DNA from: Acidimicrobiia bacterium
GTDB lineage: Bacteria > Actinomycetota > Acidimicrobiia > Acidimicrobiales > Poriferisodalaceae
NCBI GenBank assembly: GCA_022824805.1
Contig: JAJDZE010000103.1
Location: 1 to 43,789 of the forward strand
Direction of reading: 5' to 3'
DNA: 43,789 nt
In this document: in pieces, positions 14,578 to 22,694 of the stretch
How positions within the stretch are numbered: position 1 is the first letter of the stretch
Layout: each line of letters starts with the position of its first letter
The notes under the pieces: generated by a model
Told to the model about the DNA's origin: nothing
What the model saw: only the letters and a program-made list of their open reading frames with translations
Database searches by the model: none
Program-made: the position numbers and the translations under genes

Positions 14578-15795
14578 ATGTTGCCGCTGGAGACCGTGCG
14601 TGAATTCGTGCTCGATCGATGCCCTGCGCGCACTCCGGTATCCGTGCCGGTTGCCGACGCGCTGGGCTTGGTGACAGCCAGCGAGATCATCTCGGCTGAA
14701 GCCATCCCGCAATTCGCCAACACCGCCATGGACGGATTCGCTGTGCGGTCTGCCGACGTGGCCGATGCGCCATGCGAGCTGCGAGTTGTCGAGACGATTG
14801 CCGCGGGACATGCCCCGCAGGTGACGGTGGGGCCGGGCGAGGCCAGCCGCATCATGACGGGCGCGATCATCCCGCCGGGTGCCGATGCGGTGGTCATGGT
14901 CGAACGCACCAGCATCGTGCCGGACGATTCCCGAGACGGCGCCGCCGAGATCGTACGGGTCGAGGTGAGCGTTCCGCCGGGCAATCATGTGCGGCCCGCC
15001 GGCGACGATCTGCACGCCGGCGCCCACGTGTTCGGCGTCGGCACGGAACTCACTGCGGGCCATCTCGGCGTGCTGTGCAGCCTCGGGATGACCGAGGTGA
15101 AAGTGTTCCCGCGGCTGCGGGTGGGCGTGCTGTCGACGGGTGATGAGCTCGTCGACGACGGCAGCCCGCTGCGGCCCGGTCAGATCCGCGATTCGAACCG
15201 TCGAACCCTGCTGGCATTGGCGCACCGGGTCGATGTGGTCCCGGTCGATCTGGGGCTGGCGCCCGACGACCCCGACCGGATTGAAGCCGCTATCGCCACC
15301 GGCATCGACACCTGCGATGCCATGGTCACCTCCGGCGGCGTCAGCATGGGCGACTTCGACTACGTGAAGTCCGTGCTCGATCGAATCGGCGACATGGCCT
15401 GGATGCAGGTGGCCATCAAGCCGGCAAAGCCGCTGGCGTTCGGCACGGTGGGCGATGTGCCGGTCTTCGGTCTGCCGGGAAATCCTGTCTCGTCGATGGT
15501 GTCGTTCGAGCTGTTCGCCCGGCCGGGCCTGCGCTCGATGATGGGCCATGCCGATCCCGTCCGGCCGACGGTCATGGCCACCGCCGCGGAAGACCTGCCT
15601 CGGCGCGCCGACGGCAAGACCCACTTCATGCGGGTGCTGGCCACGCCACGCGATGGCGGCGTCGAAGTGCGCTCCGCCGGCGGTCAGGGCTCGCACATGC
15701 TCTGGGCGATGGCGAAGGCCAATGCGCTGGCGGTGGTGCCCGACGGCGACGGCGTGCGCGCCGGCGACCCGGTCGACGTGCTCCTGCTCGACTGA
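14578..15795 (+). CDS. moeA: Molybdopterin molybdenumtransferase MoeA (gephyrin-like; possible Glp)
   Basis: 405 residues from ATG 14578. MoeA inserts molybdate into molybdopterin. Motifs: IPQFANTAMDGFAVRSADV in the N-terminal domain, RIMTGAIIPPGADAVVMVE, then STGDELV, TSGGVSMGDFDYVK and FGLPGNPVSSMVSF in the MPT-binding domain, and a C-terminal domain IV. The family length is about 400, so it is complete. Next come moaA and moaC, which supports a true cofactor role. The block FmdB / uridylyltransferase / moeA / membrane protein also matches the mycobacterial Rv0991c-Rv0996 order, where the MoeA-like protein is Glp, an FtsZ-binding division factor. A dual or division role is therefore possible. 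Confidence 0.93.
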   Translation: MLPLETVREFVLDRCPARTPVSVPVADALGLVTASEIISAEAIPQFANTAMDGFAVRSADVADAPCELRVVETIAAGHAPQVTVGPGEASRIMTGAIIPPGADAVVMVERTSIVPDDSRDGAAEIVRVEVSVPPGNHVRPAGDDLHAGAHVFGVGTELTAGHLGVLCSLGMTEVKVFPRLRVGVLSTGDELVDDGSPLRPGQIRDSNRRTLLALAHRVDVVPVDLGLAPDDPDRIEAAIATGIDTCDAMVTSGGVSMGDFDYVKSVLDRIGDMAWMQVAIKPAKPLAFGTVGDVPVFGLPGNPVSSMVSFELFARPGLRSMMGHADPVRPTVMATAAEDLPRRADGKTHFMRVLATPRDGGVEVRSAGGQGSHMLWAMAKANALAVVPDGDGVRAGDPVDVLLLD

Positions 15796-15865
15796 GCAGC
15801 CCCCGCCGCCCAGGCCCAGGGCGGCCGAAGGATCAGCCCGCGCGCTGCTGGGTACGCTCAGGCCA

Positions 15866-16894
15866 ATGAATGGCGCAGCAGATGTCGTTGCTCTGGCCGG
15901 GGCAACCGATCTCGTCGATCCGTTCGGCCGGATCGTGGGCGATCTGCGCATCTCGGTCACCGACCGGTGCAACTTCCGCTGCCAGTACTGCATGCCGGCC
16001 GAGGGCATGACATGGCTGCCGCGATCGGAGATCCTGAGCTTCGAGGAGATCGAGCGCTTCGCCGCGGTGTGCGTGGAGCGCTTCGGCTTCGAGAGCATCC
16101 GCTTGACGGGCGGCGAGCCCTTGGTGCGTGCACACCTGCCACGTTTGGTCGAACGTCTTGCCGCGCTGGGCGTCGACGTTGCGCTGACGACCAATGGCGC
16201 CACGTTGCGGCTGCATGCCAAGCCGCTGGCCTCTGCCGGCCTTTCGCGCATCAATATCAGCCTCGATTCGCTGCAGCGCGACCGGTTCCTGGAGCTGACC
16301 CGCCGCGATGAGCTGGACCGGGTGCTCGACGGCATCGACGCGGCCATAGACGCGGGGCTCGCCCCGGTGAAGATCAACACGGTCATGATGCGCGGCATCA
16401 ACGACGATGAAGTGGTGGACTTCGCCCGGTACGGCCGCGAGCGGGGCGTCGAGGTCCGCTTCATCGAGTTCATGCCGCTCGAAGCCGGCGACGTGTGGAA
16501 TGCAGATGTCGTTGTGCCCGCTGATGAGATCCTGGCGGCAATCTCGGCTGAGTTTCCGACAGAGCCCATCGTGCGCGCCAACGAGCCCGCCGAGCGCTAC
16601 CGGTATCTCGACGGCGGCGGTCAGGTCGGTGTCATCGCCAGCGTCACCAAGCCATTCTGCGGGAACTGCGACCGGGTGCGGCTCACCGCCGAGGGCCAGT
16701 TCCGCACCTGCCTGTTCGCGCTCGACGAGTACGACATGCGGTCGATCCTGCGCAGCGGTGCGACGGGTGCTGAGCTCGACGACCTGCTGGCAACCGCCGT
16801 CCGCGATGCCGTCGGCACGAAGTGGGCCGGCCACTCGATCGGTCAAGTCAACTTCATCAAGCCCAAACGAACGATGAGTCAGATCGGCGGCTGA
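15866..16894 (+). CDS. moaA: GTP 3',8-cyclase MoaA
   Basis: 342 residues from ATG 15866. MoaA is the radical-SAM enzyme that opens molybdopterin synthesis by cyclising GTP. The N-terminal iron-sulfur motif is CNFRCQYC in SVTDRCNFRCQYCMPAEGM. RLTGGEPLVR is the SAM-binding GGE motif. The C-terminal cluster cysteines are seen in KPFCGNCDRVRLTAEGQFRTC. It ends in IGG, and the free C-terminal Gly-Gly is needed for activity in this family. It lies 70 bases after moeA and 37 bases before moaC in the same direction. In-frame codons upstream of 15866 overlap moeA and are not used. Confidence 0.97.
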   Translation: MNGAADVVALAGATDLVDPFGRIVGDLRISVTDRCNFRCQYCMPAEGMTWLPRSEILSFEEIERFAAVCVERFGFESIRLTGGEPLVRAHLPRLVERLAALGVDVALTTNGATLRLHAKPLASAGLSRINISLDSLQRDRFLELTRRDELDRVLDGIDAAIDAGLAPVKINTVMMRGINDDEVVDFARYGRERGVEVRFIEFMPLEAGDVWNADVVVPADEILAAISAEFPTEPIVRANEPAERYRYLDGGGQVGVIASVTKPFCGNCDRVRLTAEGQFRTCLFALDEYDMRSILRSGATGAELDDLLATAVRDAVGTKWAGHSIGQVNFIKPKRTMSQIGG

Positions 16895-16931
16895 TGCCGC
16901 CGATCCATCAGACACAGAGGCGGCTAGCGAC

Positions 16932-17432
16932 ATGACCGAGTCACCCTTCACCCATTTGGACCCGCTCGGCCGGGCACGCATGGTCGATGTGACACCCAAG
17001 GAGGCGTCACACCGTCGGGCCATTGCACGCTGCCGTGTCCACATGGAAGCCGAGACAGCGTCGCTGGTCGCCCGCGGAGCGATCGCCAAGGGCGACGTCA
17101 TCGCGGTGGCCCGGGTGGCCGGCATCCAGGCAGCCAAGCGAACGCCGGATCTCATCCCGCTCTGCCACCCCCTGCTCGTCGGCGCTGTCTACGTGAACTT
17201 CGAGATCGCCGATACGTGGATCGAGATCGAGGCCCAAGTCGAGACGGTGGATCGAACCGGCGTCGAGATGGAGGCGATGACGGCATGCTCGGTGGCCGCG
17301 CTCACGATCTACGACATGTGCAAGTCGGCCGACCGGTCCATGGTCATCGGCGATCTGACCCTGTGGGAGAAGACGGGCGGCAAGTCGGGCACCTACCGCC
17401 GCGCCTCCTGCGACGAGGCGGCAGACCACTAA
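16932..17432 (+). CDS. moaC: Cyclic pyranopterin monophosphate synthase MoaC
   Basis: 166 residues from ATG 16932. MoaC converts the MoaA product to cyclic pyranopterin monophosphate. Motifs: MVDVTPKEASHRRAIA near the start, IPLCHPLLV in the middle, and DRTGVEMEAMTACSVAALTI followed by YDMCKS, the catalytic region with the conserved Lys (GGKSG near the end). Length and all core motifs are normal. It acts directly after MoaA, its upstream neighbour. No moaD, moaE or mobA is in the window, so the rest of the pathway must be elsewhere. Confidence 0.97.
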   Translation: MTESPFTHLDPLGRARMVDVTPKEASHRRAIARCRVHMEAETASLVARGAIAKGDVIAVARVAGIQAAKRTPDLIPLCHPLLVGAVYVNFEIADTWIEIEAQVETVDRTGVEMEAMTACSVAALTIYDMCKSADRSMVIGDLTLWEKTGGKSGTYRRASCDEAADH

Positions 17433-17523
17433 TCTTCGACCCATCGTCCAACGGCGATGCGCTGTTCGCACGTCGTGAAGTGACACCCTGTGGGGGCAGG
17501 CCCGCCGGCGAGGCAGGTGATGC

Positions 17524-18030
17524 GTGACAGAATTGGTGCTGGTGCTGTTGGCTGCGGTTTGGATCGTGGTGCTGGCACCCGACGTAGCGCGCTTGTTCCG
17601 ACCTAACCGAAGGGCGGCATCGTCCGTAGTTCAGTTCCGCCAGCAGCTCGACTCGCTCGGCCGATCCGCGCCGGCTGCCGCGCAGATTTCTCGGGAGCAT
17701 GCGCAAAGACGCGCCGGCAAGGCTCAGCGTTACTGGGCGAGCCCGTCTACGTCTATGCCGACCTCGCCGGCCCAAGCAGCGACACGCCGACGCGACATCG
17801 GCACGCTGTTGGTGCTGTGCACCTCGGTGGCCTTTGCGGGCGCCGTCACCACCGGATCGCTGTGGGCAGTCGCCGCCAGCGGGGTACTGCTTGCAGCCAC
17901 GGCGGGGTTTGCTGCTCTCGCAGTGCGCCGGCGCCGCGCAGCGCCGACGGCTGAAGTGCATCACTTGCCGCTGCGAGACACTGGCTCTGCTTCGACGGTC
18001 ACGATGATTCGCCGTCAGGCGAACGAGTAG
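17524..18030 (+). CDS. Three-helix membrane protein, candidate GlpR-like receptor
   Basis: 168 residues from GTG 17524. One membrane helix at the very N-terminus (LVLVLLAAVWIVVLAPDVA, about 4-22) is followed by a basic cytoplasmic stretch (SVVQFRQQLDSLGRSAP near 39-55). Two adjacent helices follow, about 95-138, and then a short basic tail ending VTMIRRQANE. I recognise no enzyme motif. The layout and position match the mycobacterial/corynebacterial membrane protein GlpR, encoded just after the MoeA-like Glp gene, where it ties Glp and FtsZ to the membrane. This assignment is by layout and synteny only. The gap to moaC is 91 bases; a tRNA follows 38 bases after the stop. Confidence 0.6.
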   Translation: MTELVLVLLAAVWIVVLAPDVARLFRPNRRAASSVVQFRQQLDSLGRSAPAAAQISREHAQRRAGKAQRYWASPSTSMPTSPAQAATRRRDIGTLLVLCTSVAFAGAVTTGSLWAVAASGVLLAATAGFAALAVRRRRAAPTAEVHHLPLRDTGSASTVTMIRRQANE

Positions 18031-18045
18031 GCACTGCGCCCCAGA

Positions 18046-18051
18046 TATATT
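18046..18051 (+). promoter_or_regulatory. Possible -10 element of tRNA-Ala
   Basis: TATATT lies 17 bases before the tRNA and is rare AT-rich sequence in this GC-rich region. No good -35 hexamer is seen upstream, so the call rests on the -10 and its position alone. Confidence 0.3.
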
Positions 18052-18068
18052 CGGCAGTCGCCCAGCTC

Positions 18069-18141
18069 GGGGGTGTAGCTCAGTTGGTAGAGCGCTTCGG
18101 TCGCATCGAAGAGGCCAGGGGTTCAATTCCCCTCACCTCCA
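18069..18141 (+). tRNA. tRNA-Ala (anticodon CGC)
   Basis: The cloverleaf folds fully. The acceptor stem GGGGGTG pairs with CACCTCC (one G-T pair), and the discriminator is A141 of 18141. D arm: GCTC/GAGC. Anticodon arm: CTTCG-GTCGCAT-CGAAG with anticodon CGC, reading GCG. T arm: AGGGG-TTCAATT-CCCCT. The length is 73 bases and CCA is not encoded. Confidence 0.95.
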
Positions 18142-18250
18142 CTCACACGACATGCCGGCAAACGCAGTGCGGCCATGATGCTGGTCGATCGACTGCGTGC
18201 GCTTGTCCACAGCTCATGCACCGGTCTGTGGAAAACACCTGAGGCCACTG

Positions 18251-18955
18251 ATGCGCTCGCCTCGATGGCGCCTCGTCTTGTTCGTGGCGGCTGTGCTCAT
18301 GGTGGCCGCGTGCGGAAGCGGCGGTGAGGGTGAGTCGCGCTACGAGGGCTTGGCCGTGCCGGCGACCCAGCTGCGACAGGTGCCCGACATGGCGTTTGCC
18401 GACACCGACGGCGACGAGGTCCATCTGGCGGCCGACACCCGGGGGCAGGTCCGGCTCGTCTACCAGATGTTCACCAACTGTCCCGACATCTGCGGCGTGC
18501 AGCTCGCGCAGCTTGCGAGCGTGCTCAACCGTCCGGGTGCCCCCCCGAACGTGGCTGTGCTGGCCGTCACTGTCGACCCGGACCGGGACTCGCCCGAGGT
18601 GCTGCGTGCCTACCTCGACCAGTTCAGCGAGGATTTCGTGGGGCTCATCCCACGCAGCGAGCAGCAGCTCACCGACCTGCAGAACGAGCTGGGTGCGCTG
18701 GCGTCGATCAAGATCTTCGACACCACCACCACCGGCGCTCACGAGATGTCCGGCATGGATCACGACGACATGAGCGGCATGGATCACGGCGACGTCGACT
18801 ACGACATCGCCCACGATGCCCGGGTGTTCGCCTACGCCCCCAATGGCTACGGCTACGCGCAGTACCCGCATCCCACACGCCAGACCCAGTTCGACCACGA
18901 CCTGCCGATCCTCGCCGGCATCGAACCTGACGCGCCGGCTGAGGCAGGCTTGTAG
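18251..18955 (+). CDS. SCO1/SenC family copper chaperone lipoprotein
   Basis: 234 residues from ATG 18251. The N-terminus is a lipoprotein signal ending LMVAAC (Cys at about 21), so it is anchored outside the cytoplasmic membrane. The thioredoxin-like copper site is CPDIC in FTNCPDICG near 79-83, with the family's partner histidine towards the C-terminus. A Met/His-rich loop with two MSGMDH units (about 168-180) is unusual and may bind extra copper. SCO1 proteins deliver copper to the CuA centre of cytochrome oxidase. The stop is two bases before the CtaG start, so the two are cotranscribed and act in the same assembly job. Confidence 0.92.
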   Translation: MRSPRWRLVLFVAAVLMVAACGSGGEGESRYEGLAVPATQLRQVPDMAFADTDGDEVHLAADTRGQVRLVYQMFTNCPDICGVQLAQLASVLNRPGAPPNVAVLAVTVDPDRDSPEVLRAYLDQFSEDFVGLIPRSEQQLTDLQNELGALASIKIFDTTTTGAHEMSGMDHDDMSGMDHGDVDYDIAHDARVFAYAPNGYGYAQYPHPTRQTQFDHDLPILAGIEPDAPAEAGL

Positions 18956-18957
18956 CG

Positions 18958-19809
18958 ATGCGTTTCTGGTGCTCGGCGCTCGAGGTGCCGTGGAGCTGGT
19001 CGTGGCGGGCCTATCCAGGCGTCTGGGCGGCATCACTTGCGATCGCAGTCCCGTACTTGGCGGCGCAGCGGCGGGGCCGCAGCATGCGGCCGCAGCCGCC
19101 CGATCCTGCCGAAGCAGCGGCCCAGCGTCGGCAGATGTGGTTCTTCCTGGCCGGAGTGGCGGCGTTCTGGGTGGCATCGGACTGGCCGCTCGGCGTCCTC
19201 GGCGCCGGATACCTGGCGTCGGCTCACATGGCGCAGTTCATGCTGTACACGCTGGTTTCCGCACCGCTGCTGGTGCTCGGAATTCCCGAGCCGATGGCTC
19301 GGCGGATCCTGGCTCGGCTGCGGCTCTACCGGCTCATGACCCGGCTCACCCAGCCGGTCACCGCCGGGCTTGTGTTCAACGGCTGCCTGGTCGCGACGCA
19401 CTCGCCGTGGGCGGTCGACACGCTGCGGGCGAACCAGCTCGGCTCGTTCGTGATGGACGCGGTGTGGCTGGCATCGGGCGTGCTCGTCTGGCTGCCGATC
19501 TGCTCGCCGCTGAGTGAGCACCGGCTGCGGGCCTACCCCGGCAAGATGGTGTACCTGTTCCTGGCCCTCGGGGTCGTTCCGGCGGTGCCTGCGGGCTTCT
19601 TGACGTTCGCAGGCTTTCCTCTCTACGCCACCTACGAGCTGGCACCGCGCTTCTATGGCCTCGATGCTGCGACTGATCAGCAGATGGCAGGGCTCATCAT
19701 GAAGCTTGGCGGCATTCCCATTGTGTGGGGAACCATCATCGCGATGATGATGCGATGGGCCGACGAGTCCAAAACGGCCAGTCCGGCTCAGCCGCTCAGT
19801 CCGCGATGA
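18958..19809 (+). CDS. Cytochrome c oxidase assembly protein, CtaG (caa3) family
   Basis: 283 residues with about six or seven membrane helices. The pattern fits the caa3_CtaG family of Gram-positives: SAHMAQFMLYTLVSAPLLVL, then FNGCLVATHSPW and SPLSEHRLRAYPGKMVYLFL, with conserved His in SAHM, ATHSP and SEHR that could bind copper. Together with the SCO1 protein just upstream it should help load copper into cytochrome oxidase. It is unrelated in sequence to the Cox11-type CtaG of proteobacteria. Its stop overlaps by 14 bases the end of a small minus-strand ORF. Confidence 0.88.
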   Translation: MRFWCSALEVPWSWSWRAYPGVWAASLAIAVPYLAAQRRGRSMRPQPPDPAEAAAQRRQMWFFLAGVAAFWVASDWPLGVLGAGYLASAHMAQFMLYTLVSAPLLVLGIPEPMARRILARLRLYRLMTRLTQPVTAGLVFNGCLVATHSPWAVDTLRANQLGSFVMDAVWLASGVLVWLPICSPLSEHRLRAYPGKMVYLFLALGVVPAVPAGFLTFAGFPLYATYELAPRFYGLDAATDQQMAGLIMKLGGIPIVWGTIIAMMMRWADESKTASPAQPLSPR

Positions 19810-19924
19810 CCAGCGCCCAATAGACCACCACGGCGATCAGCGCTGCGGCGGCGGCAAGTGCGCGCAGTGACAGCCACACCTCGTCGCCCGGCCCCATGGG
19901 CCGTCGAGGCGGGCGGCCGAACAT
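19796..19924 (-). CDS. Small single-helix membrane protein (hypothetical)
   Basis: 42 residues. It starts MFGRPPRRPMGPGDEVWLS and then has a clear hydrophobic helix, LAAAAALIAVVVYWALVIAD, ending at the stop. It begins 28 bases after pepN in the same direction and would be the last gene of that transcript. The basic N-terminus and C-terminal helix suggest an N-in membrane peptide. I do not recognise the family, and its ribosome site is weak, so it could also be chance. Confidence 0.5.
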   Translation of the reverse strand: MFGRPPRRPMGPGDEVWLSLRALAAAAALIAVVVYWALVIAD

Positions 19925-19952
19925 CAGCCGCCGCCCAGCCCTGCGGCAAGCT

Positions 19953-22589
19953 TCATGACGCCGGCGCTGCGGGATCTCGGCCGATGCGGGCGCCCTCTCG
20001 CTCGCGCAGCCGCACGTTCACCCACATCTTCTCGATGTGCTGGGCCAACGTCAGCGCGCCCTGCGGCACCTCGTGCTCGGCGAAGAAGGCGTCCACCTCG
20101 CCGGCCAGCTCGCGGGTGCGCAGCCCGCGTATCCCGCCCGCCATCCGGGAGATCGAGTTCTGGGGGAACCGGTCGGTCAGCTCGTCCCAACGGTCGCGGA
20201 CGAAGGCCCACGCCATCGGACCGTGGTCGAGATGCGTCATAGCGGCGCCGAGCAGGTACGGGGCGTTCTGCGTGCGCACTTCGGCCGCGAACAACTCGAG
20301 CGTCCGCTTGAACAGCGCAGCGTCCTCGAACAGCAGCAGCGATTGCAGGTAGCGCAGCTCGCTCTGCGGCGTGTCGGCCGACCGGTACAGCTCCAGCATG
20401 CGCTCGTAGTCGGTCTCGTCGCCGGCCGCTGCCACCACCTGCACCGCCGCCGCGGCCAGGTTCGGCTCGACAGCGGTCGTCGCTGCTGCGGACGGGTTCG
20501 GCTCTACAGCGTCGCTGCCGCCGGTGGCGTGCTCGAAAATCGCCCGTGCGCGGGTTCGCACCAGCTCGTCGCGTCCGCGCCCGCCGGCGGCCTCGAACAG
20601 CACGCCGCGCAGCTCGCGGTCGAGGTCGGGCTCGCCAGGCTGGGGCTCGAATCCGAGCACGCCCAGCGCCGTGGTCGCCAGATCGCGTATGAGCACGGCC
20701 AGCGCTGCTCGTCCGTCGGGCTCGGCGATCGCATGCAATCCCTTGAGTCCCCCGATCATCCGCTGCCAAACGTGCAGGTCGGTCTCTGAGCCCAGATCGG
20801 TGACGAGTCCGATGAACTCGGCTGCGCTGGCGTCGCCGGCCACCACCGCCGCGTACGTGTCGTCGACGAGCCCGTACCGCTCGATGGGTTCCAGCACTTC
20901 CAGGGCTTGGCGCGCCACCGCTGCGAGCAACTCGGGGCTGTAACGCACCCGGTAGTAGCCGTGCCCGCCCGCATTCAACACCGCCCACTCGACCGGACCA
21001 CCGAGGTCGACGCCCCTGGAGGCATCGGACAGGAGCAGCCGCTCGGTGACGGTTCGGCCGTCGGCGAGGCGGGCGCGCACCATCACCGGCACGCTCCACG
21101 TGGTTGGCGCCGAATCGTCGGCACCGCGCGGCGAGTCGCTGTACACGAAGCGGTGCTGCGACAGCGTGAGCCCAGACGGGAGCGGCTCAACGGACACGAT
21201 CGGGTAACCGCCGGTGAAGATCCAGCCGTCCATGACCGACCGCACCGGCTCGCCGCTGGAAGTCTCCAGGGCGTCCCACAGGTCGGTCGTGGTGGTGTTG
21301 GCGTAGCTGTGGCGCTCGAGATAGTGCTGCACTCCGGCCGCGAACCGGTCCCTGCCGAGATACTGCTCGAGCATGCGCACGACCGCCGCGCCCTTCTCGT
21401 AGGTCAGCACGTCGTACATGCCCTCGGCGTCAGCGGGGGAGACCACCTCGTACTCGATGGGTCGGGTAGTGCTCAGCGCGTCCACGTCGAACGCGGCGCC
21501 TCGCTCGATCGAGAATTCGTCCCAGCGCTTCCACTCGGGTCGGAAGGCATCGGTGGTGGCCACCTGCATGAAGGTGGCGAAGGCCTCCTTCAGCCAGATG
21601 CCGTTCCACCAGTCCATCGTCACGAGATTGCCGAACCACATGTGGGCCAGCTCGTGCGCGACCACATCGACGATGCGCAGCAGCTCCGCAGTGGTGGCCT
21701 TCTGGGTGTCGGCCAGCAGCAGCGTTTCCCGGAAGGTGATGGCACCCATGTTCTCCATCGCGCCGAACGCGAAGTCGGGAACGGCAATGAGGTCGACCTT
21801 GGTGCCCGGGTAGGGAACGCCGTAATAGTCGACCAGCCACGCCAGCGCGAACGCCCCGGCTTCCAAGCCGAAATCGGTCAGTGCCGATTTGCCGCGCACG
21901 TGCACGATCCGCAGCGGTACTCCATCGACGTCGATGGGCTCGGTGGCTTCGAGATCGCCGACGATGAACGCCATCAGGTAGGTCGACATCTGCATGGTGT
22001 CGGCGAACGTGTCGCGGCGGCGGCCGTCGGCCACGATCTCCGACGACACCACCTCGCCGCAACTGACAGCCATGAGATCGGCAGGCACGATCATCGTGAC
22101 GCCGAAGACTGCCTTGAAGTCGGGCTCGTCGAAGCAGGGGAACGCTCGCCGAGCGCTGGTGGATTCGAACTGGGTCGTCGCGATGGTGTGCGCCTCGCCG
22201 TCTTCGTCGACGAACGTGGAGCGGTAGAAGCCGCGGAGCTGGTCGTTCAGCTCGCCGGCGAACGAGCAGCTGATCCGCAGGTCGCCGGGCTCGAGCCGGC
22301 GGCCGTCGGAACGCCGCAGCGTCATGCGTTCGGTTTCGGGATGGTACGTCACCTCGGCCGCGACTGCCGACCCGTTCTGCTGCAGCGTTGCGTCGCTGCA
22401 GTCCAGGTCGGCGGCATTGAGCATGACGCTGTCGACGGGTGCTTGCACCGTTGCCGAGATCACGACCCTCCCGACAAAGCGGGCCTCGTCGATGTCGGGC
22501 TCGATGACGATGTCATAGCGCTCCGGCAGCACATCTCGTGGCAGCCGGTACGGGTTGGCGTCGGGCGAGCCGTCAGTCTGGAGCGTCAC
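19953..22589 (-). CDS. pepN: Membrane alanyl aminopeptidase, M1 family
   Basis: 878 residues from GTG 22589 (GTG 22598 would add three). M1 metallopeptidases remove N-terminal residues from peptides. The GAMENMGAITFRE motif binds the substrate N-terminus. The zinc site HELAHMWFGN, followed by LKEAFATFM, gives HExxH plus the third ligand Glu. After the catalytic part comes an ERAP1-like helical domain (VEWAVLNAGGHGYYRVRYS region). It is cytoplasmic as far as seen, with no signal peptide. The helical domain holds an Ala-rich repeat (AVEPNPSAAATT / AVEPNLAAAA) from a 36-bp duplication. The gene diverges from the PfkB kinase. Confidence 0.95.
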   Translation of the reverse strand: MTLQTDGSPDANPYRLPRDVLPERYDIVIEPDIDEARFVGRVVISATVQAPVDSVMLNAADLDCSDATLQQNGSAVAAEVTYHPETERMTLRRSDGRRLEPGDLRISCSFAGELNDQLRGFYRSTFVDEDGEAHTIATTQFESTSARRAFPCFDEPDFKAVFGVTMIVPADLMAVSCGEVVSSEIVADGRRRDTFADTMQMSTYLMAFIVGDLEATEPIDVDGVPLRIVHVRGKSALTDFGLEAGAFALAWLVDYYGVPYPGTKVDLIAVPDFAFGAMENMGAITFRETLLLADTQKATTAELLRIVDVVAHELAHMWFGNLVTMDWWNGIWLKEAFATFMQVATTDAFRPEWKRWDEFSIERGAAFDVDALSTTRPIEYEVVSPADAEGMYDVLTYEKGAAVVRMLEQYLGRDRFAAGVQHYLERHSYANTTTTDLWDALETSSGEPVRSVMDGWIFTGGYPIVSVEPLPSGLTLSQHRFVYSDSPRGADDSAPTTWSVPVMVRARLADGRTVTERLLLSDASRGVDLGGPVEWAVLNAGGHGYYRVRYSPELLAAVARQALEVLEPIERYGLVDDTYAAVVAGDASAAEFIGLVTDLGSETDLHVWQRMIGGLKGLHAIAEPDGRAALAVLIRDLATTALGVLGFEPQPGEPDLDRELRGVLFEAAGGRGRDELVRTRARAIFEHATGGSDAVEPNPSAAATTAVEPNLAAAAVQVVAAAGDETDYERMLELYRSADTPQSELRYLQSLLLFEDAALFKRTLELFAAEVRTQNAPYLLGAAMTHLDHGPMAWAFVRDRWDELTDRFPQNSISRMAGGIRGLRTRELAGEVDAFFAEHEVPQGALTLAQHIEKMWVNVRLREREGARIGRDPAAPAS
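20460..20511. repeat. 36-bp-period repeat inside pepN
   Basis: GTTCGGCTCGACAGCG (20460-20475) recurs as GTTCGGCTCTACAGCG (20496-20511). The spacing is 36 bases, or 12 codons, so the frame is preserved. The encoded TAVEPN repeat lies in a helical-domain loop. Confidence 0.75.
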
Positions 22590-22694
22590 GGCGCGCACAC
22601 TACCGACGCTCCGCTCAACGCTGCAGATGGGTGCGCCCGCCGCTGAGGCGGCAGGTCGCGCGGGTGGGCGAGCTGAGGTGCTAAGCCCGCGTGC

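Noticed and set aside
14326-16581. 751-aa open frame on the minus strand
   Set aside because: It is antisense to moeA and moaA, which have full sets of motifs; its sequence is Arg/His/Ala-rich with no recognisable domain.
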